NCBI GenBank assembly: GCA_018826515.1
Contig: JAHKAM010000055.1
Coordinates: 1-64,000 of the forward strand
DNA: 64,000 nucleotides
From: Alphaproteobacteria bacterium
GTDB lineage: Bacteria > Pseudomonadota > Alphaproteobacteria > Caulobacterales > Caulobacteraceae
Direction of reading: 5' to 3'
Below the pieces are notes generated by a model. It ran no database searches. It saw nothing but the letters and a program-made list of their open reading frames with translations, and was not told where the DNA came from. Shown one piece after another: positions 8,799 through 18,309 of the stretch. A program made the position numbers and the translations under genes. Position 1 is the first letter of the stretch, and every line of letters begins with the position of its first letter.

Positions 8799-8828
8799 TT
8801 GTCATGGCCCCTTTTCGCCGTGTTATAG
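8799..8828 (+). promoter_or_regulatory. Putative housekeeping promoter for DUF3576-leuS-lptE
   Basis: TTGTCA (nt 8799-8804) and TTATAG (nt 8823-8828) are separated by 18 nt and lie about 92 nt before the DUF3576 start. This is the only good promoter match I see in the 315-bp gap nt 8606-8920. The gap holds no gene I can support; a T-loop-like GTTCGAATG at nt 8781 is not part of a tRNA. Confidence 0.5.
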
Positions 8829-8920
8829 AGCGACGCTTCGGTCCGGACCGTGTTCGGGAGGGCCGGCGCGTGCGTTGGAACCGGTCCGCCGCACGTCAAT
8901 GATCGTATGGAGAAGTCTCT

Positions 8921-9436
8921 ATGGTGCTGGTTCGCGGCGCGGCGCTCGCCTTGATCACCTCCTGCGTTCTGCTGGGCAGCTGTGCGCCCGGCCGCCCGTT
9001 CGGCCCGACCGTGGGCGAGGTGTTCGGCGGCATGACCGACGCACGGGCTGCGGCGGACGCCCAGACCGGTATCGGCGTCAATGCCTATCTGTGGCGCGCG
9101 ACCCTCGACACCCTGAGCTTCATGCCGCTGGCCAACGCCGATCCCTGGGGCGGCGTCATCAACTACGGCTGGTACATCGACCCACAGACGCCGAACGAGC
9201 GCTTCAAGGCGACCGTCTTCATTCTTGACCGCCGCCTCCGCGCCGACGCCCTGAACGTCAGCATCACCAAACAGGTCCTGCGCCCCGGCTGCACCCCCAA
9301 CCCGGCTGATGCCGACGCGGAAGTCGACACCGCCGGCTGCTGGACCGGCGCACGGGTCGCGGCCCAGACCGAAACCGATCTGGAAAACGCCATCCTCACC
9401 AAGGCGCGCCAGCTCAACCTCTCGAACGCCGGCTGA
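8921..9436 (+). CDS. DUF3576 lipoprotein
   Basis: A 171-residue lipoprotein with lipobox LLGSC (Cys21). The conserved core is typical of DUF3576: IGVNAYLWRATLDTLSFMPL, then DPWGGVI, then TVFILDRRLRADALNV. Biological role is unknown; the family is confined mainly to alphaproteobacteria and usually sits just before leuS, as here (64 nt gap). Signal and lipobox predict periplasmic or outer-membrane anchoring. GGAG lies about 10 nt before the ATG. A promoter match is upstream at nt 8799-8828. Confidence 0.9.
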   Translation: MVLVRGAALALITSCVLLGSCAPGRPFGPTVGEVFGGMTDARAAADAQTGIGVNAYLWRATLDTLSFMPLANADPWGGVINYGWYIDPQTPNERFKATVFILDRRLRADALNVSITKQVLRPGCTPNPADADAEVDTAGCWTGARVAAQTETDLENAILTKARQLNLSNAG

Positions 9437-9500
9437 TCGCCCTCCCCACCGCCTAGCCTCCGTCGGGCCTGTTCCTGAAGGAGCAGCCTGAAAGATTCCC

Positions 9501-12068
9501 GTGACCAGGACCCCGGTTCGCTACGAACCCAAGACCGCCGAGCCCCGCCAGCAGGCCCGCTGGGCGGCCGCCGACGCCTTCCGCATGCCGACCGAAGGCA
9601 CGGGACGCCCCAAATACTATGTGCTGGAGATGTTCCCCTATCCGTCGGGGGCCATCCACATGGGCCACGCCCGCAACTACGTCATGGGCGACGTCGTGGC
9701 GCGGTCGAAGCGGGCCCAGGGCTTCGACGTCCTGCACCCCATGGGTTGGGACGCCTTCGGCCTTCCGGCCGAGAACGCCGCCATCGAGCGCGGCGTCCAT
9801 CCCGGCGACTGGACCTGGTCCAACATCGCCGCCATGCGAGACCAGCTGAAACTGCTGGGTCTGTCGCTGGACTGGAGCCGCGAGTTCGCCACCTGCGACC
9901 CGGCCTACTACGGCAAGCAGCAGGCATGGTTCCTGGAACTGCTCAAGCGCGGCCTAGTCTACCGCAAGGACTCCATCGTCAACTGGGACCCCGTCGACAA
10001 CACCGTCCTGGCCAATGAGCAGGTGGTCGACGGGCGCGGCTGGCGTTCGGGCGCCGTGGTCGAGAAGCGCAAGCTGAACCAGTGGTTCCTGCGCATCACC
10101 GACTATGCCGACGACCTGATCGAGGGTCTCAAGGAACTGGAGGGCCGCTGGCCGGACAAGGTCCGGCTGATGCAGGAGAACTGGATCGGCCGGTCCAAGG
10201 GTCTGCAGATGACCTGGAATTGGGCTGGAGACGCGCCCGCCGCGGCGCCCGGCGGGCTGGAGATCTACACCACCCGGCCCGACACCCTGTTCGGCGCCAG
10301 CTTCATGGGCATCGCGGCGGACCACCCGGTCGCCCGCGAGCTGGCCGCGACCCATCCGGCCGCCGCCGCCTTCGTTGCCGAATGCCGCAAGGGCGGCTCG
10401 ACCCAGGCCGAGATCGAACAGGCCGAAAAGATCGGCTTCGACACTGGCCTGAAGGTCCTCCATCCGTTCGACGGACGCGAGGTCTCGGTCTGGATCGCCA
10501 ACTTCATCCTCTCGGAATACGGCACCGGCGCCATCTTCGGCTGTCCAGCCCATGACCAGCGCGATCTCGACTTCGCCCGCAAATACCGTCTGCCTGTCGT
10601 CCCGGTGGTGAGACCTGACGGAGCGGGCGAGGATTTCGATGTAGAGTCAGAAGCTTATGTCGGGCCTGGACGGTTGTTCAACTCGGACTTCCTGAACGGG
10701 CTCGAGATCGAGGCGGCCAAGGCCGAGGCCATTCGCCGGATCGAGGCGGCCGGTTACGGCCAAGGGGCGACCATCTATCGCCTGCGCGACTGGGGCGTCA
10801 GCCGCCAGCGCTACTGGGGATGTCCCATCCCCGTGATCCACTGCACGACCTGTGGCCCGGTGGGCGTGCCGGCGGAGCAGCTGCCCGTCGAACTGCCGAA
10901 GGACGTGACGTTCGACACCCCCGGCAACCCGCTCGACCGCCACCCGACCTGGAAGCATGTCGCCTGTCCGTCCTGCGGCGGCGAGGCGGTGCGTGAGACG
11001 GACACGCTCGACACCTTCGTCGACTCCAGCTGGTATTTCGCCCGCTTCACCGATCCGACCGCGGCCGAGCCGATCTCGAAGGTCGCCGCCGACAAATGGC
11101 TGCCGGTCGACCAGTATATCGGCGGGGTCGAGCATGCCGTCCTGCACCTGCTCTACGCCCGCTTCATCAGCCGCGCCCTCTCTGACGCCGGTCTGATGTC
11201 CGTGCGTGAACCCTTCGCCGGCCTGTTCACCCAGGGCATGGTGGTTCACGAGACCTATCGCCGCGCCGACGGCGCCTGGGTCGAACCCACCGACGTCGAA
11301 CTGACCAATGACGCCGGCAAACGCTTTGCCCGGCAGCTGTCCACCGGGCAAGCGCTCGTCATCGGCGACATCGAGAAGATGTCCAAGTCGAAGAAGAACG
11401 TGGTGGCCCCGCAGGAAATTCTCGGCGCCTACGGCGTCGACGCGGGCCGACTGTTCGTCCTGTCCGACAGCCCCCCCGAGCGCGACGTGCAATGGACCCC
11501 GGGCGGCGTCGAGGGCGCCAGCCGGTTCGTCCAGCGCGTCTGGACCGAGGTCGACAGCTCCGATCCCGCCGCGCCCGCCCATGAGTCGGATGCGTCGCTG
11601 ATCCGCGAGACGCACAAGGCGGTGAAGGCTGTCTCGGAGGGCGTCGGCGGTTTCCGGTTCAACTCGGCCATCGCCAAACTCTATGCCTTCGTGGCGACGA
11701 TCCGCGACCACGCCGCGGCGGGCGGCGCCGCGCGGCATCAGGCCCTGTCCGCCCTGGTCCGGCTGATCGCCCCCTTCACCCCTCACCTGGCCGAGGAGTG
11801 CTGGACGCGGCTCGGCGAAGGGGGGATGGTGCTGGACGCGCCCTGGCCGGAGTTCGATCCGGCGTTGGCGGCCGACGACGAGGTGACCCTGCCCATCCAG
11901 GTCAACGGCAAACGCCGCGGCGAAATCCGCGTCGCGCGCGGGCTTGAACCGGCGGAGGTCGAGGCCATCGTCATGGCCGATCCCGATGTCCAGGCGCGAC
12001 TGGAGGGTCAGACGGTGAGGAAGATCGTGGTGGTCAAGGATCGCATCGTCAATCTGGTGGTCGGCTGA
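9501..12068 (+). CDS. leuS: Leucyl-tRNA synthetase
   Basis: Class I aminoacyl-tRNA synthetase charging tRNA-Leu, 855 residues (normal for the family). HMGH (residues 53-56) is the HIGH motif and KMSKSKKN (about residue 626) is the second ATP signature. The middle insert carries the editing domain (TTRPDTLFG). The C-terminus [13 protein letters not shown] is the tRNA-binding end. The start is GTG with a GGAG farther upstream; no better start is available before the conserved [15 protein letters not shown]. The stop overlaps the lptE start (ATGA), so the two are translationally coupled. Confidence 0.98.
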   Translation: MTRTPVRYEPKTAEPRQQARWAAADAFRMPTEGTGRPKYYVLEMFPYPSGAIHMGHARNYVMGDVVARSKRAQGFDVLHPMGWDAFGLPAENAAIERGVHPGDWTWSNIAAMRDQLKLLGLSLDWSREFATCDPAYYGKQQAWFLELLKRGLVYRKDSIVNWDPVDNTVLANEQVVDGRGWRSGAVVEKRKLNQWFLRITDYADDLIEGLKELEGRWPDKVRLMQENWIGRSKGLQMTWNWAGDAPAAAPGGLEIYTTRPDTLFGASFMGIAADHPVARELAATHPAAAAFVAECRKGGSTQAEIEQAEKIGFDTGLKVLHPFDGREVSVWIANFILSEYGTGAIFGCPAHDQRDLDFARKYRLPVVPVVRPDGAGEDFDVESEAYVGPGRLFNSDFLNGLEIEAAKAEAIRRIEAAGYGQGATIYRLRDWGVSRQRYWGCPIPVIHCTTCGPVGVPAEQLPVELPKDVTFDTPGNPLDRHPTWKHVACPSCGGEAVRETDTLDTFVDSSWYFARFTDPTAAEPISKVAADKWLPVDQYIGGVEHAVLHLLYARFISRALSDAGLMSVREPFAGLFTQGMVVHETYRRADGAWVEPTDVELTNDAGKRFARQLSTGQALVIGDIEKMSKSKKNVVAPQEILGAYGVDAGRLFVLSDSPPERDVQWTPGGVEGASRFVQRVWTEVDSSDPAAPAHESDASLIRETHKAVKAVSEGVGGFRFNSAIAKLYAFVATIRDHAAAGGAARHQALSALVRLIAPFTPHLAEECWTRLGEGGMVLDAPWPEFDPALAADDEVTLPIQVNGKRRGEIRVARGLEPAEVEAIVMADPDVQARLEGQTVRKIVVVKDRIVNLVVG

Positions 12069-12544
12069 TGCGCGCGCTCGTCCTGGCGGCTGTCGCGCTT
12101 GTGGGACTGACGGGGTGCGGCTTCACGCCCCTGTATGGAGAGACCGGCGTCGGCGCGTCCCTGTCGCGTATCGCCGTCACCACCCAGGACGACCGGCTCG
12201 GCTACCGGGTGCGGGAACAACTCGAGGACGCCCTCGGTCGCGACGGGGCCCAGGCGCCGCTGTGGCGGCTGGAGACCGCGCTGGAGCAATCGCGGCGTCC
12301 GCTGGGCCGGCGCATCGACGACACCGCCACCCGCTATGAACTCACCGTCCGCGGGGCCTGGACCCTGACGCCGGTCTCGGGCGGCGCGCCCGTCACGGGC
12401 GTCGAGACCGTCACCACCACCTACGCCGCCGCCGACCAGCCGTTCGCGGCCATCGCGGCCCAGCAGGACGGAGAAGAACGCGCCGCCGCCGAGCTGGCCC
12501 GCCTGATCCGGCTCGACCTGATGCGGGCCCTGTCGGACCAGTGA
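12068..12544 (+). CDS. lptE: LPS-assembly lipoprotein LptE
   Basis: Outer-membrane lipoprotein that plugs the LptD barrel during lipopolysaccharide insertion. The 158 residues show lipobox GLTGC (Cys17) followed by the family hallmark GFTPLYG. A central beta-strand region (YELTVRGAWTL) and a C-terminal helix (RLIRLDLMRAL) also fit. It overlaps leuS by one base pair of codons (ATGA) and precedes holA by a 55-bp repeat; leuS-lptE-holA is a widespread arrangement. Confidence 0.92.
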   Translation: MRALVLAAVALVGLTGCGFTPLYGETGVGASLSRIAVTTQDDRLGYRVREQLEDALGRDGAQAPLWRLETALEQSRRPLGRRIDDTATRYELTVRGAWTLTPVSGGAPVTGVETVTTTYAAADQPFAAIAAQQDGEERAAAELARLIRLDLMRALSDQ

Positions 12545-12550
12545 CGGCCG

Positions 12551-12600
12551 CCCCCTCCCCCATGCTGCGCATGGTCCCCCTCCCCCATGGGGGGAGGAGA
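12551..12600 (+). repeat. CCTCCCCC/GGGGGAGG palindromic repeat, copy 1
   Basis: The gap lptE-holA is filled by C-rich tracts around CATGCTGCGCATGG and ends CCCCCATGGGGGGAGGAGA. Its last bases form the ribosome-binding sequence of holA, and the final A is the A of the holA ATG. Related copies lie at nt 16257-16367 and 19627-19761. Confidence 0.8.
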
Positions 12601-13652
12601 TGATCCTGGCGAAACGCCCCGAGGTCGATCGCTTCCTCAAGTCGCCGGACCGGGGCGTCCGCGCCGCCGTGATCCACGGCAAGGACCGGTCGGGCGTCGG
12701 TGAACGCGCCGGGATCCTGTGCAGGGCGATCACGCCGGATCTCAACGATCCGTTCAACGTCACCGTCCTGACGGACAGCGACATCGACGGCGACGACGCG
12801 CGGCTGGAAGAGGCCCTGACCGCCTTGTCCATGATCGGCGGCCGTCGCCTGGTGCGCGTTCGGCTGGGGTCCGAGAAGGCGTCGATCGACAAGCAGCTTG
12901 CGGCCGCGCTCAAGGTCCATGCCGAGGGAGGCTTCAATCCCGACGCCATGCTGGTCATCGAAGCCGGGGCCCTCGGCCGCGATTCGGCGCTGCGCAAGGC
13001 CGCCGAGGCTTCCCAGGGAGCCGTCGGCATCGCCTGCTATGAGGACGAGGCCGGCGACATCGCCCGGATGACGCGCGAGGCCCTCGCCGCCGACAAGGTG
13101 GGCCTGACCGGGGACGCCCTCGACCGGTTCGTCAGCCGCCTGCCCCGCGAGCGCGGCCTGATGCGTCAGGAAATCGAACGGCTCGCCCTCTATATCGGGC
13201 CCGGCTCCGGCAAGACCATCGATGTGGAGGAGCTGGAACAGCATCTGGGCGTCGAGGCGGACGCCTCCCTGCAGGACGCGGCGCTCCAGGCCTTCGGCGG
13301 CCGGCCCGCCCCCGCCCAATCCGGGCTGCGACGCGCCCTGGCCGAGGGAGAATCCCCTGTCATGGCGGTGAGACAAGCCTCCATCCACCTCGGCAAACTG
13401 CGCCGTATCAATGTGCTCCAAGCCAACGGCGCCGGGGCCAAGGAGGCGGCCAAATCCGCGGGCGTATTCTGGAAACAGGAGGCCGAAATGCTGCGCCAGG
13501 CGCGCAGCTGGCGGCTGGAAGACCTCGATCGAGTGCTCGACAGCGTCAATACGGCCGACATCGCGACCAAAACGACCGGTTCGCCGGACCAGCTGATTGC
13601 GGAGCGACTGCTTCTGGAAATATCCGCGCGGGCGCGACGGCTGGGGCTGTAA
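12600..13652 (+). CDS. holA: DNA polymerase III delta subunit
   Basis: Clamp-loader subunit that opens the beta sliding clamp. The 350 residues have the HolA three-domain layout: an N-terminal AAA-like domain lacking Walker motifs (VIHGKDRSGVGERA), a middle helical domain (FVSRLPRERGLMRQEIERL), and a C-terminal collar domain with HLGKLRRINV and WKQEAEMLRQARSW. Its GGGGAGGAG ribosome site is part of an intergenic repeat directly abutting the ATG. It is the last gene of leuS-lptE-holA and convergent with the small gene at 13689. Confidence 0.94.
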   Translation: MILAKRPEVDRFLKSPDRGVRAAVIHGKDRSGVGERAGILCRAITPDLNDPFNVTVLTDSDIDGDDARLEEALTALSMIGGRRLVRVRLGSEKASIDKQLAAALKVHAEGGFNPDAMLVIEAGALGRDSALRKAAEASQGAVGIACYEDEAGDIARMTREALAADKVGLTGDALDRFVSRLPRERGLMRQEIERLALYIGPGSGKTIDVEELEQHLGVEADASLQDAALQAFGGRPAPAQSGLRRALAEGESPVMAVRQASIHLGKLRRINVLQANGAGAKEAAKSAGVFWKQEAEMLRQARSWRLEDLDRVLDSVNTADIATKTTGSPDQLIAERLLLEISARARRLGL

Positions 13653-13688
13653 AGGCGCCCGTCGCGCCTCGCGCGACCGGAGGCGCGG

Positions 13689-13874
13689 TCAGCCGCGCTT
13701 CGACGCCTTGCGGAAGGCGGGCTTGGCAAGGGCCGCGCTGCGGGCCTGCTGCGCCTTTTCCTCGGCCCGCGCGGAGCCCTGCAGGCCCCCGTGGGACGGC
13801 CCGCCCCCGGCCTTCTTGGCGGCAAGGGCGCGTTTCATGGCTTCGGCGGTCGGATTTGAAGGCTTGTCGGTCAT
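13689..13874 (-). CDS. Small basic protein, 61 aa, unknown function
   Basis: A short Lys/Ala-rich protein starting MTDKPSNPTAEAMKRALAAK with GGGPSHGG in the middle and a basic tail. It looks disordered, with no membrane segment. I recall similar small proteins next to parB in Caulobacterales but cannot name a function. It follows parB, 25 nt after that stop, on the same strand, so it is probably the last gene of the parA-parB transcript. Confidence 0.65.
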   Translation of the reverse strand: MTDKPSNPTAEAMKRALAAKKAGGGPSHGGLQGSARAEEKAQQARSAALAKPAFRKASKRG

Positions 13875-13899
13875 GCCGTCAGCCTAGCACAGGCGGGCC

Positions 13900-14787
13900 T
13901 CAGCCGCGCATCAATCGGCGACACAGGTCATCGAGCTGCTCCAGCGTGCCATAGCGGATGGTCAGTTCGCCCTTGCCGCCGCGGTCGGCCAGCTGGACCT
14001 TGAGGCCGAGGGCGTCGGCGAGGTCCTGTTCCAAGGCCGCGACATCGGCCGCACCCTCCCCGCTCGCCGAAAACGCCACCGCCTTGCGAGCTTTCGGTCC
14101 CTCGGCGGCCCGGCGGGCCAGGGCTTCGGCCTGACGGACGTTGAGCCCCTCGGCCACGATCTGATCGGCCAGGGCGCCGGGATCGGGCGCCGTGATCAAC
14201 GCGCGCGCATGACCGGCGCTGAGCTTGCCGGACCGGACGTGCTGAAGGACCTCTTCCGGCAGCTGCAGCAGGCGCAGGGTATTGGCCACATGGCTGCGGC
14301 TCTTGCCGACCACGCCGGCGACGGCGTCCTGGGTGCGGCCGAACCGCTCCATCAGCATACGATAGGCATCGGCCTCCTCCAGCGGATTCAGGTCAGTCCG
14401 CTGGACATTCTCGATGATGGCGACCTCGAACACCGCGACGTCATCCATCTCCTTGATGATGATCGGCGCCTCGGTCAGCCGGGCCAGCTGGGCCGCGCGC
14501 CAGCGCCGCTCGCCGGCGATGATCTGCCAGACGCCGTCCTCTTTCGGATGGGACCGGACAAGGATGGGCTGGAGCACCCCCTTGTCGCGGATCGAGGCCG
14601 ACAGCTCCTCCAGATCCTCGCGGTCGAAGATCTTGCGGGGCTGGTCCGGATTGGGCTTGAGGCTCTCGATCGGCGCCATGCGCACACCAACGGGCGCGGG
14701 GGCGCCGTCGACCGGGGCGCTCTCGGCCACCTGTTCTCCGAGAAGGGCCGAAAGACCCCGTCCAAGACCGCGCTGACGTTCGCTCAA
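13900..14787 (-). CDS. parB: Chromosome-partitioning protein ParB
   Basis: CTP-dependent DNA clamp that loads at parS and spreads to build the segregation complex. The 295 residues have the N-terminal ParA-contacting GLGRGLSALLG, the CTP-binding ParB/Srx fold (GERRWRAAQLA, then ENVQRTDLNPLEEA), a helix-turn-helix (VAGVVGKSRSHVANTLRL) and a C-terminal dimer domain. The start is TTG (TTGAGCGAACG), the only codon that keeps the conserved N-terminus. Three candidate parS targets lie at nt 15449, 18292 and 20008. It follows parA by 28 nt. Confidence 0.96.
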   Translation of the reverse strand: MSERQRGLGRGLSALLGEQVAESAPVDGAPAPVGVRMAPIESLKPNPDQPRKIFDREDLEELSASIRDKGVLQPILVRSHPKEDGVWQIIAGERRWRAAQLARLTEAPIIIKEMDDVAVFEVAIIENVQRTDLNPLEEADAYRMLMERFGRTQDAVAGVVGKSRSHVANTLRLLQLPEEVLQHVRSGKLSAGHARALITAPDPGALADQIVAEGLNVRQAEALARRAAEGPKARKAVAFSASGEGAADVAALEQDLADALGLKVQLADRGGKGELTIRYGTLEQLDDLCRRLMRG

Positions 14788-14815
14788 CTGTTTGATTCCG
14801 TTCTTTTAATCATGC

Positions 14816-15643
14816 TCAGGCGGCCTGCAGGCGGCGGGACTTTTCACGCGCCACGACCTCGCGGGCGAGACGCAGATAGGCCTGGCTGCCGGCGCATTTC
14901 AGATCGTAGATCAGCGCCGGCTTGCCGAACGACGGCGCTTCCGCGACGCGGACGTTCCGCGGGATCACCGCCTCATACACCTTGTCCCCGAAATGGTTGC
15001 GCACATCGGCGGCGACCTGGCCGGACAGGGTGCTGCGGCGATCGTACATGGTCAGGACAAGGCCCTGGATCTCCAGCGTCGGGTTCAGGCTCTGCCGCAC
15101 CATCTCGATGGTCTTCATCAGCTGGGTCAGGCCCTCGAGGGCGAAAAACTCACATTGCAGCGGCACCAGAACCGCGTCGGCGGCGGCCATGGCGTTGAGC
15201 GTCAACAGGTTGAGCGAGGGCGGGCAGTCGATCAGCACATAGTCATACCGGGTCTGTCCTTCGGACCCCTGTGCGCGCAGGGCGTCGCGGAGACGATAGG
15301 AGCGGCGATCCGCCTGGCTGAGCTCGATCTCGACGCCCGACATATCGGCGTCGGCCGGCACAATATCGAGCCCCGGCACGGTCGTCGGAACAGCGGACTC
15401 GTCCACGGAACGCCCGTCCACCATCACATCATAGATGGTCACCCGCCGTGTTTCACGTGGAACACCCAGACCCGTGGAGGCATTGCCCTGGGGATCCATG
15501 TCGACGATCAGCACCTTTTCGCCGATCGCGGCCAGCGCCGTGCCGAGGTTGATCGCCGTGGTGGTCTTGCCCACCCCGCCCTTCTGGTTAGAGACGGCGA
15601 GGACTCTCGTTCGACCTTGGGGGGTCTTACCGGCTTTGAACAC
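14816..15643 (-). CDS. parA: Chromosome-partitioning ATPase ParA
   Basis: Deviant-Walker ATPase that moves the ParB-parS complex across the nucleoid. About 275 residues: QKGGVGKTTTA (residues 20-30) holds the signature Lys, then VDMDPQGNASTGLG, IDCPPSLNLLTLNA and the DNA-binding C-terminal part. The start is uncertain: I prefer the GTG at nt 15643 because GGAG lies 8 nt upstream and the resulting N-terminus (MFKAGKTPQGRTRVLAV) is close to other chromosomal ParA proteins. A GTG at nt 15685 is also in frame. It overlaps the end of rsmG, and contains a parS-like site at nt 15449-15464. Confidence 0.94.
   Translation of the reverse strand: MFKAGKTPQGRTRVLAVSNQKGGVGKTTTAINLGTALAAIGEKVLIVDMDPQGNASTGLGVPRETRRVTIYDVMVDGRSVDESAVPTTVPGLDIVPADADMSGVEIELSQADRRSYRLRDALRAQGSEGQTRYDYVLIDCPPSLNLLTLNAMAAADAVLVPLQCEFFALEGLTQLMKTIEMVRQSLNPTLEIQGLVLTMYDRRSTLSGQVAADVRNHFGDKVYEAVIPRNVRVAEAPSFGKPALIYDLKCAGSQAYLRLAREVVAREKSRRLQAA
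15449..15464. other. parS: parS-like site inside parA
   Basis: TGTTTCACGTGGAACA differs by one base from the perfect ParB palindrome TGTTTCACGTGAAACA. It lies within the parA coding sequence, where codons constrain drift, and less than 1 kb from parB. Confidence 0.82.
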
Positions 15644-16247
15644 GTCGGAGGCTCCGGACGGAAACGATACGGCCGCGCGGATCACTGCGCGAGACGGAGA
15701 GGTCGCTGTCGAACTGCCAGACCTTGCGGGCTTCGATCAACTCAGCCTCGGCCTTTTCCCCCTTGAGAAACAGCCCCTGTGCGCCCCGCTGTAGATAAGG
15801 CTGTGCATAGCCGAGCAGCCGGTCCATCGGGGCCAGGGCCCGGGCGGTCACGACATCGACCTTGATCCGCTGTTCCTCGGCCCGGCCGTTGACGACCGTG
15901 GCCCGCAGCGACAGGGCGTCGACGGCTTCCTGCAGGAAACGGCAGCGTTTGCCGAGACTGTCGATCAGCCAGACATGACTGTCGGCGCGGTCCTTGAGCA
16001 GGATTGCGAGCACCAGTCCGGGGAAGCCGGCGCCGGCCCCGAGGTCGGCCCAGGTGCCCGCCTTCGGCGCCAGGTCGAGCAGCTGCGCGGAGTCAAAGAT
16101 GTGCCGGTTCCAGACGTCGGGGATGGTGTCGGGTCCGACGAGGTTCATCACCGCATTGGCCGCGGTCAGCCGCTCTATCAGGGTCTCGAGATCGGCCATC
16201 TGGGCGGGTGTGGCGGAGCGCTGGGTCTGGAATTCGGAGGGGGTCAT
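15627..16247 (-). CDS. rsmG: 16S rRNA (guanine-527-N7) methyltransferase
   Basis: SAM-dependent enzyme that methylates G527 of 16S rRNA (GidB). The 206 residues show the SAM pocket WADLGAGAGFPGLVLAI, then LIDSLGKRCRFLQEAV and the catalytic region VVTARALAPM. The frame remains open upstream through a C-rich repeat (to nt 16370), but the ATG at nt 16247 gives the normal N-terminus. The repeat's GGGGGAGGAG lies about 13 nt before this ATG. The mnmG-rsmG-parA-parB order is the classic near-origin cluster. Confidence 0.95.
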   Translation of the reverse strand: MTPSEFQTQRSATPAQMADLETLIERLTAANAVMNLVGPDTIPDVWNRHIFDSAQLLDLAPKAGTWADLGAGAGFPGLVLAILLKDRADSHVWLIDSLGKRCRFLQEAVDALSLRATVVNGRAEEQRIKVDVVTARALAPMDRLLGYAQPYLQRGAQGLFLKGEKAEAELIEARKVWQFDSDLSVSRSDPRGRIVSVRSLRRVQSR

Positions 16248-16256
16248 CGGACGACG

Positions 16257-16367
16257 TCTCCTCCCCCTCTTGGGGGAGGGGGACCATGCGAAGCATGGTG
16301 GAGGGGGCCCTCCCCCTCCGTCACGCCGAAAGCGCGGCGCGCCACCTCCCCCGGGAGGGGGAGGAGA
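16257..16367. repeat. CCTCCCCC/GGGGGAGG palindromic repeat, copy 2
   Basis: A 111-bp element with terminal inverted repeats TCTCCTCCCCCTC (nt 16257-16269) and GAGGGGGAGGAGA (nt 16355-16367). Inside are the smaller palindrome CCATGCGAAGCATGG and CGTCACGCCGAAAGCGCGGC, also seen in copy 3. It fills the rsmG-mnmG gap. Confidence 0.85.
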
Positions 16368-16383
16368 CATGTTGTCGACTCCC

Positions 16384-18240
16384 TCACGCCGAAACCTTCG
16401 CCTTCTTCACATGCGACAGCAGGGCCGTCAGGGCCCCGGGGGTCATGCCTTCAATGCGACCGGCCTGACCGAGGGTCCGCGGCTGGATCAGGGTCAGTTT
16501 TTCGCGCACTTCGTTGGAGAGGCTGCCGACGGCGGCGTAGTCGAGGTTGAACGGCAGGGCCAGGGCCTCTTCGTGCCGCAGGGCCGCCGCGTCCGAGGCC
16601 TGTCGGTCCAGGTAGCCGGCATAGCCCGCGTCGATCTCCACCTGTTCACGGACCTGGGCGGACCAGTCCGCGATCGCCGGGTAGGCCTCGGTGAACTGCC
16701 GCAGGTCGACACCGGGAAAGGCCAGCAGGTCGCGGATCGAGCGCCGCTGGCCATCGGCGTTGACAGCGATTCCAAAGGCCGCGGCCTCCTTGGGCGTGAA
16801 GGTCTGTTCCCTGACCAGGGCCGTGGCCCGGGCCAGTTCCACCGCCTTGGCCCCGAAGGCGGCGCGGCGGGTCGAAGAGACAATCCCGGCGTCCATCGCG
16901 AGGGGTGTCAATCGTTGATCGGCATTGTCGGCACGCAGCGTCAACCTGTATTCCGCCCGGCTGGTGAACATCCGGTAGGGCTCGGTCACCCCGCGTGTGA
17001 CCAGGTCGTCGACCATGACGCCGATATAGGCCTGTTCGCGGCCGAGGATGACGGGGTCGGAGCCCGCGGCGGCGCGGGCGGCGTTCAGTCCGGCCAGCAG
17101 CCCCTGGGCGCCCGCCTCCTCATAGCCGGTGGTGCCGTTGATCTGGCCGGCCAGATACAGGCCGGGCCGCTTCTTGACCTCCAGCGCCGGGGTCAGCTCG
17201 CGCGGGTCGACATAGTCGTACTCGATGGCGTAGCCGAAGCGGAACACCTCGACCGCCTCGAGTCCCGGTATGGTGCGCAGGAAGGCAGCCTGGGTCGTGT
17301 CCGAGACCGAGGTCGAGATGCCGTTCGGATAGACCGTCGGATCGTCGAGCCCCTCGGGCTCGAGGAAGATCTGGTGCGAGGTCTTGTCGGCGAAACGAAC
17401 GACCTTGTCCTCGATCGAGGGGCAATAACGCGGTCCGCGGCCGGACAGATGGCCGCCATAGACGGCGCTGTCGCCGAGATTGTCGGCGATAATCCGGTGG
17501 GTCTCTTCCGTCGTGTGGGTGACGCCGCAGGCGATCTGGGGCACGTCGATCCGGTCGGTCAGGAAGCTGAAGGGCACGGACTCGGCGTCGGCCGCCTGCA
17601 TCTCCAGCCGGTCCCAGGCGATCGTGCGGCCGTCCAGCCGCGCCGGCGTGCCGGTTTTCAGCCGCCCCATCTGCAGGCCGGCGCCGTAGAGGTCGGCAGC
17701 CAGACCGGTCGAGGGCGCCTCCCCATGACGGCCGGCGGGAATCCGCTGGTCGCCCTTGTGGATGACGCCGTTGAGGAAGGTGCCTGTAGTCAGAACCACG
17801 GCGCCGGCGCGGAGCTCGGCCCCCTCGCCCGTCAGGACGCCGACGACGCGGTCGCCGTCGAGGATCAGGCTCTCGGCCGTGCCGGCCATCAGGGTCAGGT
17901 TGGGGGTCTGGGCCAGTTCGGCCTGCATCGCCTCGCGATACAGCCGGCGGTCGATCTGGCTGCGCGGCCCCCGGACCGCCGCGCCCTTGGAGCGGTTCAG
18001 AAGCCGGAACTGGATGCCGGCCCGGTCGCCCAGCCGCCCCATCAGCCCGTCCATGGCGTCGATCTCGCGCACCAGATGGCCCTTGCCCAGGCCGCCGATG
18101 GCCGGGTTGCAGGACATCTCGCCGATGGTCTCGAGCTTCTGGGTCAGCAGCACGGTGCGGGCGCCCGCGCGCGCGGCGACGGCCGCGGCCTCGCAGCCGG
18201 CGTGCCCGCCGCCGATGACGATGACATCGAAACCCTTCAT
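16384..18240 (-). CDS. mnmG: tRNA uridine-5-carboxymethylaminomethyl synthase subunit MnmG
   Basis: FAD-binding partner of MnmE in making the cmnm5U modification at the tRNA wobble position (GidA). The 618 residues have the dinucleotide fold [12 protein letters not shown] at the start, the two GidA signatures ([15 protein letters not shown] and [16 protein letters not shown]), and the helical C-terminal domain. The usual length is about 620-630. The ATG at nt 18240 was chosen since [12 protein letters not shown] is the standard beginning. A parS site lies in the gap to mnmE. Confidence 0.97.
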   Translation of the reverse strand: MKGFDVIVIGGGHAGCEAAAVAARAGARTVLLTQKLETIGEMSCNPAIGGLGKGHLVREIDAMDGLMGRLGDRAGIQFRLLNRSKGAAVRGPRSQIDRRLYREAMQAELAQTPNLTLMAGTAESLILDGDRVVGVLTGEGAELRAGAVVLTTGTFLNGVIHKGDQRIPAGRHGEAPSTGLAADLYGAGLQMGRLKTGTPARLDGRTIAWDRLEMQAADAESVPFSFLTDRIDVPQIACGVTHTTEETHRIIADNLGDSAVYGGHLSGRGPRYCPSIEDKVVRFADKTSHQIFLEPEGLDDPTVYPNGISTSVSDTTQAAFLRTIPGLEAVEVFRFGYAIEYDYVDPRELTPALEVKKRPGLYLAGQINGTTGYEEAGAQGLLAGLNAARAAAGSDPVILGREQAYIGVMVDDLVTRGVTEPYRMFTSRAEYRLTLRADNADQRLTPLAMDAGIVSSTRRAAFGAKAVELARATALVREQTFTPKEAAAFGIAVNADGQRRSIRDLLAFPGVDLRQFTEAYPAIADWSAQVREQVEIDAGYAGYLDRQASDAAALRHEEALALPFNLDYAAVGSLSNEVREKLTLIQPRTLGQAGRIEGMTPGALTALLSHVKKAKVSA

Positions 18241-18291
18241 GGGCGGGCACATAGGGCAAAACCGGCCCCTTCGCCACCTTGGCCGACGTCC

Positions 18292-18307
18292 TGTTTCACG
18301 TGAAACG
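18292..18307. other. parS: parS site between mnmG and mnmE
   Basis: TGTTTCACGTGAAACG keeps the 14-bp core GTTTCACGTGAAAC of the universal ParB palindrome. It sits in the 69-bp gap between mnmG and mnmE, about 3.5 kb from parB. Confidence 0.88.
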
Positions 18308-18309
18308 GC

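Noticed and set aside
16248-16370. N-terminal extension of RsmG through the repeat
   Set aside because: The extension would be Pro/Gly/Arg low complexity encoded by the palindromic repeat; the normal RsmG start is at nt 16247.
15994-18303. 769-codon plus-strand frame across rsmG and mnmG
   Set aside because: It covers two clear minus-strand genes and a repeat; composition is that of an antisense frame.
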